NCBI GenBank assembly: GCA_015494735.1
Contig: WGAQ01000157.1
Location: 1-39,147, forward strand
Source: Caldifarciminota bacterium
Lineage (GTDB): Bacteria; Hydrothermota; Hydrothermia; LBFQ01; DSFT01
Direction: 5' to 3'
DNA length: 39,147 bases
In this document: piece after piece, positions 31,119-38,329 of the stretch
Numbering within the stretch: position 1 is the first letter of the stretch
Layout: each line of letters opens with the position of its first letter
Translations under genes and position numbers: made by a program
The notes under the pieces: model-generated
What the model was told of the DNA's origin: nothing
The model's database searches: none
The model's input: only the letters and a program-made list of their open reading frames with translations

Positions 31119-32437
31119 GAATCAGTCCCCTTCTGGTGGACCTTTACGAGATTACCATGGGGTACAGTTACTTCAGGCATGGGAAGAACGAGCCCGCCAC
31201 ATTCGAGCTCTTCGTCCGGAAATTTCCCAGGAACAGGAATTATCTGGTCAGCGCCGGTATAGATGACATAGTGGATTTCCTGGTCAACTTCAGATTCACC
31301 CCGGATGAGATAGACTACCTGCGCTCCCTGAACATGTTCTCCGAGGATTATCTGGACTTTCTCGCCCGCATGCGGTTTACCGGTGACATGTATGCCATAC
31401 CCTCCGGAGAGATTTACTTTCCCGGAGAGCCCGTTGTGGTTATTACTGCTCCGCGGATTCAGGCCCAGATTCTCGAAACTGCCCTTCTGAACCAGTTCAA
31501 CTTCCAGTCCATGATTGCCACGAAGGGGGCGAGGGTCATCTCTGCTGCCCGTGGAAGGGCGTGTGTGGATTTCTCTCCCAGGAGGGACCATGGAATAGAT
31601 GCCAGCATCAAGGTGGCCAAGAATACTTACATGGTTGGGTTCATCGGGACATCCAACCTCCTTGCGGGCAAAATCTATGGTATTCCCGTCTTCGGCACCA
31701 TGGCCCATTCGTATATAATGTCCTTCGAGAGCGAGGAGGAGGCCTTCAAGACCTTTGCGACGGACTTCCCCAATACCACCCTCCTGATAGATACCTACGA
31801 TGTTCTGGAAGCAGCGAAGAAGGTCATAGAGCTGGTGAAGCAGGGTTACAGAATAAAGGCGGTGAGGATAGACAGCGGGGACCTGGTGGAACTGTCCAGA
31901 AAGGTCAGGGAGATGTTCAGGGAGGCCGGCCTCGATTTGCTCATATTCCTCTCCGGTGACCTGGATGAATATGCCATAGATGAGTTGCTGAGGAAGGGGG
32001 CGGAAGCGGATGCCTTCGGCGTGGGAACCCGTCTGGGGACCAGTTCCGATATCCCGTATCTCAACGGTGTTTACAAACTGGTGGAGGATGACAAGGGACC
32101 CCGCGTTAAACTGTCCCCCGGAAAGGTCACCCTCGCCGGAAAGAAGATGCTCTACCGGGTCTATGAAAACGGTCGGATGGTTCGGGACATCATAGCCCTT
32201 CACGATGAGAAAATCGATGGTGCGGAGCCCCTTCTGCTCAAGTATATAGAGGGTGGACGGCCCGTGAGGGAGGATTCCCTGGATGGGGGAAGGGAGAGGT
32301 TCAGGGACGCATTCTCTTCCCTGCCCGAACATCTGAAATCCATATACGAGGTGGAGGAGAAATATCCCGTCTATCTATCGGAGGGCCTCAGGGAAGTGAT
32401 GGCCCGATTCGGTGTGAAAATTGAGAGGATTCAGTAG
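31115..32437 (+). CDS. pncB: Nicotinate phosphoribosyltransferase
   Basis: Joins nicotinate and PRPP to nicotinate mononucleotide in the Preiss-Handler route to NAD, with ATP hydrolysis. The N-terminus SPLLVDLYEITMGYSYFRHG is typical; FELFVRKFPRNRNYLVSAG follows, and H198 in GTMAHSYIMSF is the residue that becomes phosphorylated in the family. DTYDVLEAA and AVRIDSGDL bind the ribose phosphate. It has 440 residues, and no nicotinamidase gene is visible. The ATG overlaps the TGA of the STAND regulator, so the enzyme is translated from the regulator's mRNA. It ends in a palindrome shared with the convergent unit. Confidence 0.95.
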   Translation: MRISPLLVDLYEITMGYSYFRHGKNEPATFELFVRKFPRNRNYLVSAGIDDIVDFLVNFRFTPDEIDYLRSLNMFSEDYLDFLARMRFTGDMYAIPSGEIYFPGEPVVVITAPRIQAQILETALLNQFNFQSMIATKGARVISAARGRACVDFSPRRDHGIDASIKVAKNTYMVGFIGTSNLLAGKIYGIPVFGTMAHSYIMSFESEEEAFKTFATDFPNTTLLIDTYDVLEAAKKVIELVKQGYRIKAVRIDSGDLVELSRKVREMFREAGLDLLIFLSGDLDEYAIDELLRKGAEADAFGVGTRLGTSSDIPYLNGVYKLVEDDKGPRVKLSPGKVTLAGKKMLYRVYENGRMVRDIIALHDEKIDGAEPLLLKYIEGGRPVREDSLDGGRERFRDAFSSLPEHLKSIYEVEEKYPVYLSEGLREVMARFGVKIERIQ

Positions 32438-32454
32438 GGGCGGATATCCGCCCC
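32437..32454. terminator. Perfect palindrome between convergent genes
   Basis: GGGGCGGATATCCGCCCC is an 18-base perfect palindrome that begins at the last base of the pncB stop and ends six bases before the stop of the T9SS-cargo gene. It could stop transcription from both sides, although neither side has a T tract. Confidence 0.55.
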
Positions 32455-32459
32455 ATCCC

Positions 32460-34073
32460 TCAGTGAAGCACGAATTTCTTCCTCAGGTCGTTTATCTGGA
32501 ATATGTAGGTTCCGGGTTTTAGATTCAGATTCTCCTCTATGAGCAACCTATCCCTGTACTGCCTGCTCATGACCAGTTTTCCGGATGCGGTGTAAATCTT
32601 CAGGTTTATGCTCTGCGAGGATTTGGCCTTTATGATGAGGCGGTTGTTCTTCAACTCCACCGCCAGTTTGCAATCCTCGTAACGCTCATCCGTGTCGATG
32701 GGGGTCAGGAGCCCGCATGTGATGGAATTGCTGGTGTTTATGAAGGCCTGATAATAGGTGGCATCATCCACAGTGATTCCCCCACTCCCGTAATCGCTCC
32801 ATGTTCCGGGGCCGGCGGAGATGGAGTATGGGGACCAGGTGGTGTCCACAGCAGTTCTCCAGTAGCAGGTATCCACCGTTCCGCTATCTGCTGCCAGAAG
32901 TCCATCGTAATTTCCCGCAGTCCATGCGGCGTTGTCGGTGTATCCGGCCACATACGGAACTTCTGTAGTAATGGTGGTGTTTACGTCTATCGCCCTTCCC
33001 TGCTCATCCCCGGATGACAGTATGTACCTGACCATGGTGGGGGTTATGGTGCTCTTGTCCACATAGACGATGGGTACATCCGCGTCCCTTATCAGTCCTG
33101 TAAAGTAGTAGTAATCCGTGCCCTCAACCACATCTATACCTGCATCGTCCAGGCCGGAAGTGGTTGCCAGGGTAAAGGCTCCCAGAACATTACCATTCGA
33201 GTCGAACTTTATGAAGAGTATATCCTTGGATGTGCCACCGTCGATTTCATCTGCCAGTACGAATCCACCGTCGGAAGTGGGATATGCCCAGGAGAAGTAC
33301 TTTGCTCCGGTGGTGCTCCTGGAGTATTCTTTCTGCCATATTATGCTCCCATCCAGTATGTTGATTTTCCCCATCCATATCTCGTTGAAGAGGGGGGCTA
33401 TCACTATGAGATTCCCGTCGGAAATCTGGAACAGGCTCGTGGCCCAGTCTCTGCCCGATGTTCCCAGTATCCTGTTCCACTGGAGGTTACCGTCGCTGTC
33501 GAATTTCATGAGGAGAACATCCCTGTCGCTTCCCCAGTAGGAGATTTCACCCACCACGACGAAGCCCCCATCCGATGTGGGCTCCACGTTGAAGAATCTC
33601 ACCCATGCATCGTAATCTCCCCACTCGTCTATCACCTGCTTGGCGAAGAGGATATTCCCGGTGTTCCTGTCCAGTTTTATGATAAACCCCCTTCCGGGAT
33701 AGGTGCAGTTGGTGGGAGAGCCTCCGTTGGGAATGCAGGACACTCCAACGGCCACCGCATTCCTGTCCGTTAGAAAGGCCACATCGTACGTCCACTCGTT
33801 GGTGTCTATCTTCCCGATAATCGTCTCCCAGTAGGAGCCACCCTCGGGATTGTTGAGCATGACTATGAAGTCCACTCCATCCCCTGCAGATACCTGATAG
33901 GAGTTGCTGAACAGGGTCTGGACTATGAGGTCGCTGTATATGTCCATCCCGAATGTCCAGTCGAAACTGGTCCCGCCGTAAGTGGTGAGACCCGCCCACA
34001 CCGTGCTCTGGGCAAATCCAAGGGATGGAAGCAAAAGACTAATGGACAATGCGATAGTTTTCAATCCCCTCAT
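32460..34073 (-). CDS. Secreted beta-propeller-like protein with type IX sorting domain
   Basis: A 537-residue exported protein. The signal peptide is MRGLKTIALSISLLLPSLGFAQS. The middle consists of repeats ending in SDGGFVVVGEI, SDGGFVLADEI, DSDGNLQWNRI and DSNGNVLGAF, which resemble the propeller/delta-60-type repeats of secreted FCB proteins. Residues about 475-537 (NRLIIKAKS, LKIYTASGKLVM, LNLKPGTYIFQI, KKFVLH) match the type IX secretion C-terminal sorting domain. In the family this domain directs passage through the outer membrane and is cleaved there. The start has AAAGGAGG in front and overlaps the upstream 92-residue gene by 35 bases. The cargo's task is unknown; no T9SS structural gene is in the window. 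Confidence 0.85.
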   Translation of the reverse strand: MRGLKTIALSISLLLPSLGFAQSTVWAGLTTYGGTSFDWTFGMDIYSDLIVQTLFSNSYQVSAGDGVDFIVMLNNPEGGSYWETIIGKIDTNEWTYDVAFLTDRNAVAVGVSCIPNGGSPTNCTYPGRGFIIKLDRNTGNILFAKQVIDEWGDYDAWVRFFNVEPTSDGGFVVVGEISYWGSDRDVLLMKFDSDGNLQWNRILGTSGRDWATSLFQISDGNLIVIAPLFNEIWMGKINILDGSIIWQKEYSRSTTGAKYFSWAYPTSDGGFVLADEIDGGTSKDILFIKFDSNGNVLGAFTLATTSGLDDAGIDVVEGTDYYYFTGLIRDADVPIVYVDKSTITPTMVRYILSSGDEQGRAIDVNTTITTEVPYVAGYTDNAAWTAGNYDGLLAADSGTVDTCYWRTAVDTTWSPYSISAGPGTWSDYGSGGITVDDATYYQAFINTSNSITCGLLTPIDTDERYEDCKLAVELKNNRLIIKAKSSQSINLKIYTASGKLVMSRQYRDRLLIEENLNLKPGTYIFQINDLRKKFVLH

Positions 34074-34317
34074 CTCTCAGAACCTCCTTTATCCGGGAGG
34101 TATCCACCTTTCCCGGCTCCACTATAATCATGTATGCATTGGGTTTGTAGGGGGAAATCCTCTTCACGAAATCCAATTTCTTCAGGAAAGTGAGATCCAC
34201 GCGCGATGCCCCTTTACCTCCATTATAGAATTCCACTATATACACGGAATCAGGATAACTAACTGCCTCAGCCCTGTCTATTAACATCTGCGCCACTAAA
34301 ATATTAATTAACCACAT
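34039..34317 (-). CDS. Small protein (92 residues) before the T9SS cargo
   Basis: The frame is open further upstream, but I start at ATG 34317 because a clear promoter (TTGACT, 17 bases, TAAAAT) ends ten bases before it. The N-terminus MWLINILVAQMLIDR is hydrophobic and could be a short export signal. The rest has a beta-alpha-beta-beta-alpha-beta pattern (SVYIVEFYN, LTFLKKLDFVKRIS, AYMIIVEPGKVDTSRIKEVL), like a small ferredoxin-like fold such as protease propeptide inhibitors or HMA domains, but without a CxxC metal site. It overlaps the cargo gene by 35 bases. Function unknown; a secreted partner or chaperone is possible. Confidence 0.6.
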   Translation of the reverse strand: MWLINILVAQMLIDRAEAVSYPDSVYIVEFYNGGKGASRVDLTFLKKLDFVKRISPYKPNAYMIIVEPGKVDTSRIKEVLRDEGIENYRIVH

Positions 34318-34327
34318 AGTTGTGATA

Positions 34328-34356
34328 ATTTTAATCTCGAAAGACTGAAAAGTCAA
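34328..34356 (-). promoter_or_regulatory. Sigma-70-type promoter TTGACT-17-TAAAAT
   Basis: On the minus strand TTGACT (34351-34356) and TAAAAT (34328-34333) are exactly 17 bases apart, the only near-consensus -35 seen in front of a -10 in this window. The transcript would begin a few bases before ATG 34317. Confidence 0.75.
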
Positions 34357-34495
34357 GGTGTGCATGAAAATTTGTCCCATTGGAAACATGCATAAGATTC
34401 AGGGGATGTTCAGAACCCCTCAGGTTCAGGTATAGCATGGATGTAAAAAGTGTGATTATTCTGGCAGGAGTAATCGACCCCTTGACGCGTATGTT
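34357..34495. other. Divergent intergenic region between the T9SS and pyrR units
   Basis: About 140 bases between two opposed promoters. It contains a small hairpin AGGGG/CCCCT at 34401-34420 and two copies of GGTTCAG/TGTTCAG-like sequence, but no convincing gene. I looked for the PyrR RNA-binding consensus and found no good match. Frames running through it lack a start with promoter or ribosome binding site. Confidence 0.4.
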
Positions 34496-34501
34496 TAAAA
34501 T
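34496..34501 (+). promoter_or_regulatory. pyrR -10 element TAAAAT
   Basis: TAAAAT ends ten bases before ATG 34512. A possible -35, TCGACC (four of six matches to TTGACA), lies 16 bases upstream. Confidence 0.5.
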
Positions 34502-34511
34502 TAACGACAAC

Positions 34512-35069
34512 ATGAAGGCAAATAATCTGAAGGAGAAGTATCGCATAATGGACACCAAGCAGTTCTTCCGCACCATAAGGAGGATGGGCCTCGAGGTTGT
34601 GGAAAAATTTCCGGACCTCGACAACCTCATAATAGCAGGGATAAAAACCCGCGGAGTTTACCTGGCCCGCTATATTAAGGATGTGGTGCAGGAAGAGACT
34701 GGAATGGATATTCCCGTTGGAGAGATAGATATAAGTTTCTACAGGGATGACCTTTCTCTAATCGATGAAGTGCCTGTGGTGAGGGGAACCCGCCTCGGGG
34801 AAAACATAGACGACAGGAAGATTCTCGTGGTGGACGATGTCCTGTTTACCGGAAGGACTGTGAGGGCTGCTCTGGATGCCATATTCGATTTCGGAAGGCC
34901 GAAGGAGGTTAAACTGGCAGTGCTCATAGACAGGGGGTGGAGGGAATTGCCCATCTGTGCTGATATCGTAGGAAAGAAGATAACCACGACCCTCTCCGAA
35001 GTGGTAAAGGTCAAGGTAAAGGAAGTGGACGGGGCGGATGAAGTATGGATGCTGGAAAGAGTGAACTGA
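34512..35069 (+). CDS. pyrR: PyrR: pyrimidine regulator / uracil phosphoribosyltransferase
   Basis: A 185-residue phosphoribosyltransferase. The PRPP loop is ILVVDDVLFTGRT (104-116), the N-terminal RIMDTKQFFRTIRRM matches the ILDEQAIRRALTRI region of PyrR, and LAVLIDRGWRELPICADIVGK is typical. PyrR proteins bind pyr mRNA leaders in response to UMP and cause attenuation, and many also make UMP from uracil. I use ATG 34512 rather than 34548 (AGGAG in front) because the former includes the conserved N-terminal strand and sits ten bases after TAAAAT; frame starts at 34380 run through the promoter. No pyr operon is adjacent. It overlaps the LonB-type gene by 25 bases. Confidence 0.93.
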   Translation: MKANNLKEKYRIMDTKQFFRTIRRMGLEVVEKFPDLDNLIIAGIKTRGVYLARYIKDVVQEETGMDIPVGEIDISFYRDDLSLIDEVPVVRGTRLGENIDDRKILVVDDVLFTGRTVRAALDAIFDFGRPKEVKLAVLIDRGWRELPICADIVGKKITTTLSEVVKVKVKEVDGADEVWMLERVN

Positions 35070-37378
35070 GTCCTGAAGAGCTGAGACCCCGAATAGAGCT
35101 GCCTCCTGTCGGGGAGCAGGAAGGGGACGTGGATTTGAGCTCCCTCCATTCGAGGGCGGTGGAAGCCCTCAGGATGGGTCTGTCCATCGACAACGACAGA
35201 TACAATGTATTCGTGGTGGGTCCGCGGTTCAGCGGCCGGGATGAGGTGGTGGAGGGGGTGGTCAGGAAACTGGCCAGAGGCAGACCCACACCTCCCGACT
35301 GGTTGTACGTATATAATTTCGATGACCCTTCCTCCCCTATAGCATTTCCCCTGCCTCCCGATGTGGGCAACAGATTCGTGCAGGATGTGGACAATTTCAT
35401 AAACACCATAAGGGGAGCAATCAGAAGCGCCTTCGAAAGCGAAAGCATCCTTTCGGAGAAGGAGAATCTGATAAAGGAATTTAACAGGAGGAAGGAGGAA
35501 ATACTTTCCGAACTCAACAGAAAGGCCAGTGAACTCGGATTCATAATCCAGCCCCAGCCTGCGGGATTCAACATAATCCCCATCTTCAACGGGGAGCCCC
35601 TATCGCCCCAGAAGTATGCCAGCCTTCCCCAGGATATAAAGGAGTTCATAGACCAGAAGCGGAAGCAACTGGAGGAGCACATAGCCGAAACCCTGAAGAA
35701 ACTGGCGAAACTGGATAAGGAACTGAAGGAGAAACTCGAGGAATTCGACAGGCAGGTGGCCCGCCGTACCGTGGAGGTCCACTTCAGGGATTTGCTCGAG
35801 AAGTACAGGGATTATCCTCAGGTGGTGGAGTACTTGCAGAAGATGTACGACGATATCGTCAGGAATGTGAACATCTTCCTCATCCCCCCCGACAGGATTC
35901 CCCAGGGTCCTCTGGATCCTTTCAGAAAGTACAGGGTCAATCTGATAGTTGACAATAAGAGCACCGATGGGGCGCCTGTCATCTACGAGAGGAATCCCAC
36001 GTATTACAACCTGATTGGCAGGATAGAGAAGGAGATGGTCTTCGGTGCCCTTATGACGGACTTCAATAACATAACCGCCGGAAGTCTCCACAGGGCCAAT
36101 GGGGGTTTCCTCATAATAGATGCATTCCAGTTGCTGAAGGACCCGTTCGCATACGATGCCCTGAAGAGGGTTCTGCGAAACAGGCTCATATTGATAGAGG
36201 ATATAGGAGAAAGAATCAGCCTCTTTTCCACCAAGACCATAAAGCCCCAGCCCATTCCCTTCGATGGAAAGGTGATACTCATGGGAGACGCGATGGTCTA
36301 TTACATCCTCTACTATCTGGACCCGGAATTCTCCGAGATTTTCGGCATAAAGGCCGAGCTGGAAACGGATGTTCCCCTCGATGAAAACAATCTTTCGTTC
36401 TTCTACCACTACGCCCTTGCCTTTCAGAGGAGGGAGAATCTGAAGCCGTTCACCAGAGAGGCTATGGGTGAGATTATGGTCGAGATTCAGAGGCACATAG
36501 AGGACAGGAAGAAGCTTTCCACCAATCTGGAGTACCTGAGGGAGTTGATGCTGGAGGCGAATTACTATGCCACCTCCGATGAGGTGCGCCCGGAGGATGT
36601 GAAGGAGGCTCTGAAGAGAAGGAGAGAAAGGGAAGGAAGGGTGGAGGAGAGGATAAGGGAACTCATCGAGAGGGGTTTTATTCTCGTGGATGTGGATGGG
36701 AGCAGGAGGGGAGTGGTCAACGGACTCTCCGTTATAGAGATGGGGAATCACACATTCGGCATACCGAGCAGGATTACCGCATCCGTGGGCCTTGGAAAGC
36801 CGGGAATAGTGGATATAGAGAGGGAAACGGGTCTCGGCGGGAAGATTCACACGAAGGCCGTAATGATCATGGGGGGATACCTGTACGACACCTATGGCAG
36901 GGACTTCCCCATAACCCTTCAGGTCCGCATAACCTTCGAGCAGAACTATTCTGGAGTGGAGGGGGATAGCGCCACCGCCGCGGAGTTGCTGGCTGTCCTT
37001 TCCGAGATTTCGGGCATACCGGTGAAACAGGGTATAGCCATAACCGGCTCCATGAATCAGAAGGGGGAGATTCAACCGGTGGGAGGTATAAACCACAAGA
37101 TAGAGGGGTTTTTCTACACGTGTAAAGCCATGGGCCTCACGGGGGAGCAGGGAGTAATCATACCTGCCAGAAATAAGGAGAATCTGGTGCTGAGAGACGA
37201 GGTGGTACAATCTATCAGGGAGGGGAAGTTCCATATATGGGCGGTCGAGCACATAGACGAAGTCATAGAGCTGGCCACCGGTGTGGATTCCAGGGAATTC
37301 CACGAAAAAGTTTACGAAAGTCTTAAACTTTACTACCTGAAAAACAAAAACAGAGGTGGAGGAAAGAAGGATGATTGA
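35045..37378 (+). CDS. LonB-type (AAA_32) putative ATP-dependent protease
   Basis: A 777-residue Lon-related protease, different from the LonA at 24437. The C-terminal protease domain has the catalytic pair S642 (VEGDSATAAEL) and K685 (INHKIEGF). The N-terminal AAA_32-type domain has a degenerate Walker A, GPRFSGRD (59-66), with R-D in place of K-S/T, a long coiled coil (about 145-250), and an AAA-like region with FLIIDAFQLLKDPF as the likely Walker B. Members of this family often show such changes near the P-loop, so its ATP dependence is uncertain. The start lies within the last codons of pyrR, and its stop overlaps the TSUP start by eight bases. Confidence 0.92.
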   Translation: MDAGKSELSPEELRPRIELPPVGEQEGDVDLSSLHSRAVEALRMGLSIDNDRYNVFVVGPRFSGRDEVVEGVVRKLARGRPTPPDWLYVYNFDDPSSPIAFPLPPDVGNRFVQDVDNFINTIRGAIRSAFESESILSEKENLIKEFNRRKEEILSELNRKASELGFIIQPQPAGFNIIPIFNGEPLSPQKYASLPQDIKEFIDQKRKQLEEHIAETLKKLAKLDKELKEKLEEFDRQVARRTVEVHFRDLLEKYRDYPQVVEYLQKMYDDIVRNVNIFLIPPDRIPQGPLDPFRKYRVNLIVDNKSTDGAPVIYERNPTYYNLIGRIEKEMVFGALMTDFNNITAGSLHRANGGFLIIDAFQLLKDPFAYDALKRVLRNRLILIEDIGERISLFSTKTIKPQPIPFDGKVILMGDAMVYYILYYLDPEFSEIFGIKAELETDVPLDENNLSFFYHYALAFQRRENLKPFTREAMGEIMVEIQRHIEDRKKLSTNLEYLRELMLEANYYATSDEVRPEDVKEALKRRREREGRVEERIRELIERGFILVDVDGSRRGVVNGLSVIEMGNHTFGIPSRITASVGLGKPGIVDIERETGLGGKIHTKAVMIMGGYLYDTYGRDFPITLQVRITFEQNYSGVEGDSATAAELLAVLSEISGIPVKQGIAITGSMNQKGEIQPVGGINHKIEGFFYTCKAMGLTGEQGVIIPARNKENLVLRDEVVQSIREGKFHIWAVEHIDEVIELATGVDSREFHEKVYESLKLYYLKNKNRGGGKKDD

Positions 37379-37733
37379 ACTCCTGGGCTTTCTGATAATC
37401 GGTTTGAGCGCTGGCATACTCAGCGGTCTATTCGGAATAGGAGGAGGCGTCATCATAATACCTTCCCTGATTTACTTCTATGGTATGAGTCAGCACGATG
37501 CTCAGGGTACATCCCTGGGAGCCCTTCTCCTCCCTGTCGGACTCCTCGGTTTCCTGGAGTATTACAGGAATGGTCATGTGCATTTGAAGGGGGCCATATT
37601 GATTGCGGTGGGGCTGTTCCTGGGGGCTTATTTTGGTGCTCTGGTTGCTAACAGGATCCCTTCCGGGACCCTTTCCAAACTCTTTGCTGTTTTTTTGATA
37701 TTTGTCGCAGTAAGATTGTTTTTCAAATCATGA
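37371..37733 (+). CDS. Half-size TSUP (TauE/SafE) membrane permease
   Basis: A 120-residue protein with about four membrane helices and the TSUP pattern GLFGIGGGVIIIPSLIYFYGM near the start and QGTSLGALLLPVGLLGFLEYYRNG in the middle. Full-size TSUP transporters contain two such halves (about 250 residues); this is one, so it must form an oligomer or represent a reduced form. The family moves sulfite, sulfoacetate and related anions, but the substrate is not predictable. ATG 37371 is preceded by GGAGGAAAGAAGG and overlaps the LonB stop; the longer frame from GTG 37356 would place the ribosome binding site inside the gene. Confidence 0.85.
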   Translation: MIELLGFLIIGLSAGILSGLFGIGGGVIIIPSLIYFYGMSQHDAQGTSLGALLLPVGLLGFLEYYRNGHVHLKGAILIAVGLFLGAYFGALVANRIPSGTLSKLFAVFLIFVAVRLFFKS

Positions 37734-37756
37734 AAGCATGAAAGGAGGTTGAAGAT

Positions 37757-38329
37757 ATGTCAAGTGCCAGAGACAGGGTGGTGATGTTCGTCGATGTTCA
37801 GAATGTCCACATCACCTTCGAGAAGATAGGGCAGGAAGTCAGGTACGATGTGCTTCTGAAGGCCGTGGAGGACCAGTACCGCAGGAGGGGGAAGGTACTC
37901 TTCAAGGCCGTGGCATTCGTCCCCATGTTCGAGGGGGACGAGAGGAGGGAGAAGCTGATCAATGCCCTATCTTTCATGGGATACAGAGTGGTCACAAAGG
38001 TGGTGAAGAAGATAGGGGATGCGTCAAGCCATAAGATCAACATGGATATAGAGATGGCCATGGAAATCATATCCATGGCTGATAGCGTGGATGAGGTGGT
38101 CCTGGTGACCGGGGACAGGGACTTCGTCCCCATCGTCGATTATCTGTCGAAGAAGGGCAAGAGGGTCAGGGTCATAGGCACCAGAAAGGGTGCAGTAAGC
38201 ATAGACCTCATAAGAGCGTGCGATGAATACGATAACATGGACGAGATAGAGGGGATTTTAATGCCCTTCCGTTATTCGGACAATTACAAAGAAGGCAGCA
38301 GGGATGAGGAATATCCCTCGGATATATGA
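37757..38329 (+). CDS. NYN-domain nuclease (LabA/DUF88, PIN-like)
   Basis: A 190-residue protein of the NYN branch of PIN-like ribonucleases. D13 and N16 in MFVDVQNVHI, D97 in INMDIEMAMEI, and D120/D122 in LVTGDRDFVPIVDYL are the expected metal-binding acids, and VRVIGTRKGA plus LIRACDEYDNM close the domain. Family members are thought to process or degrade RNA; the target is unknown. The start is preceded by a strong GGAGGTT. The gene follows the TSUP permease after a CATGAAAG direct repeat and overlaps queA by 26 bases, so a link to tRNA modification or turnover is conceivable but unproven. Confidence 0.9.
   Translation: MSSARDRVVMFVDVQNVHITFEKIGQEVRYDVLLKAVEDQYRRRGKVLFKAVAFVPMFEGDERREKLINALSFMGYRVVTKVVKKIGDASSHKINMDIEMAMEIISMADSVDEVVLVTGDRDFVPIVDYLSKKGKRVRVIGTRKGAVSIDLIRACDEYDNMDEIEGILMPFRYSDNYKEGSRDEEYPSDI

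Noticed and set aside
34380-34511. Extended N-terminus of pyrR from position 34380
   Set aside because: It would read through the promoter elements of both divergent units, and the extra residues have no counterpart in PyrR.
35600-37456. Antisense open frame of 618 codons opposite the LonB-type gene
   Set aside because: Same cause: scarcity of TTA/CTA/TCA codons in the real gene. The translation is low-complexity and matches no family.
37734-37756. CATGAAAG direct repeat as an attachment site
   Set aside because: Two adjacent 8-base copies next to a strong ribosome binding site, with no integrase or mobile genes nearby; chance or slippage is enough.
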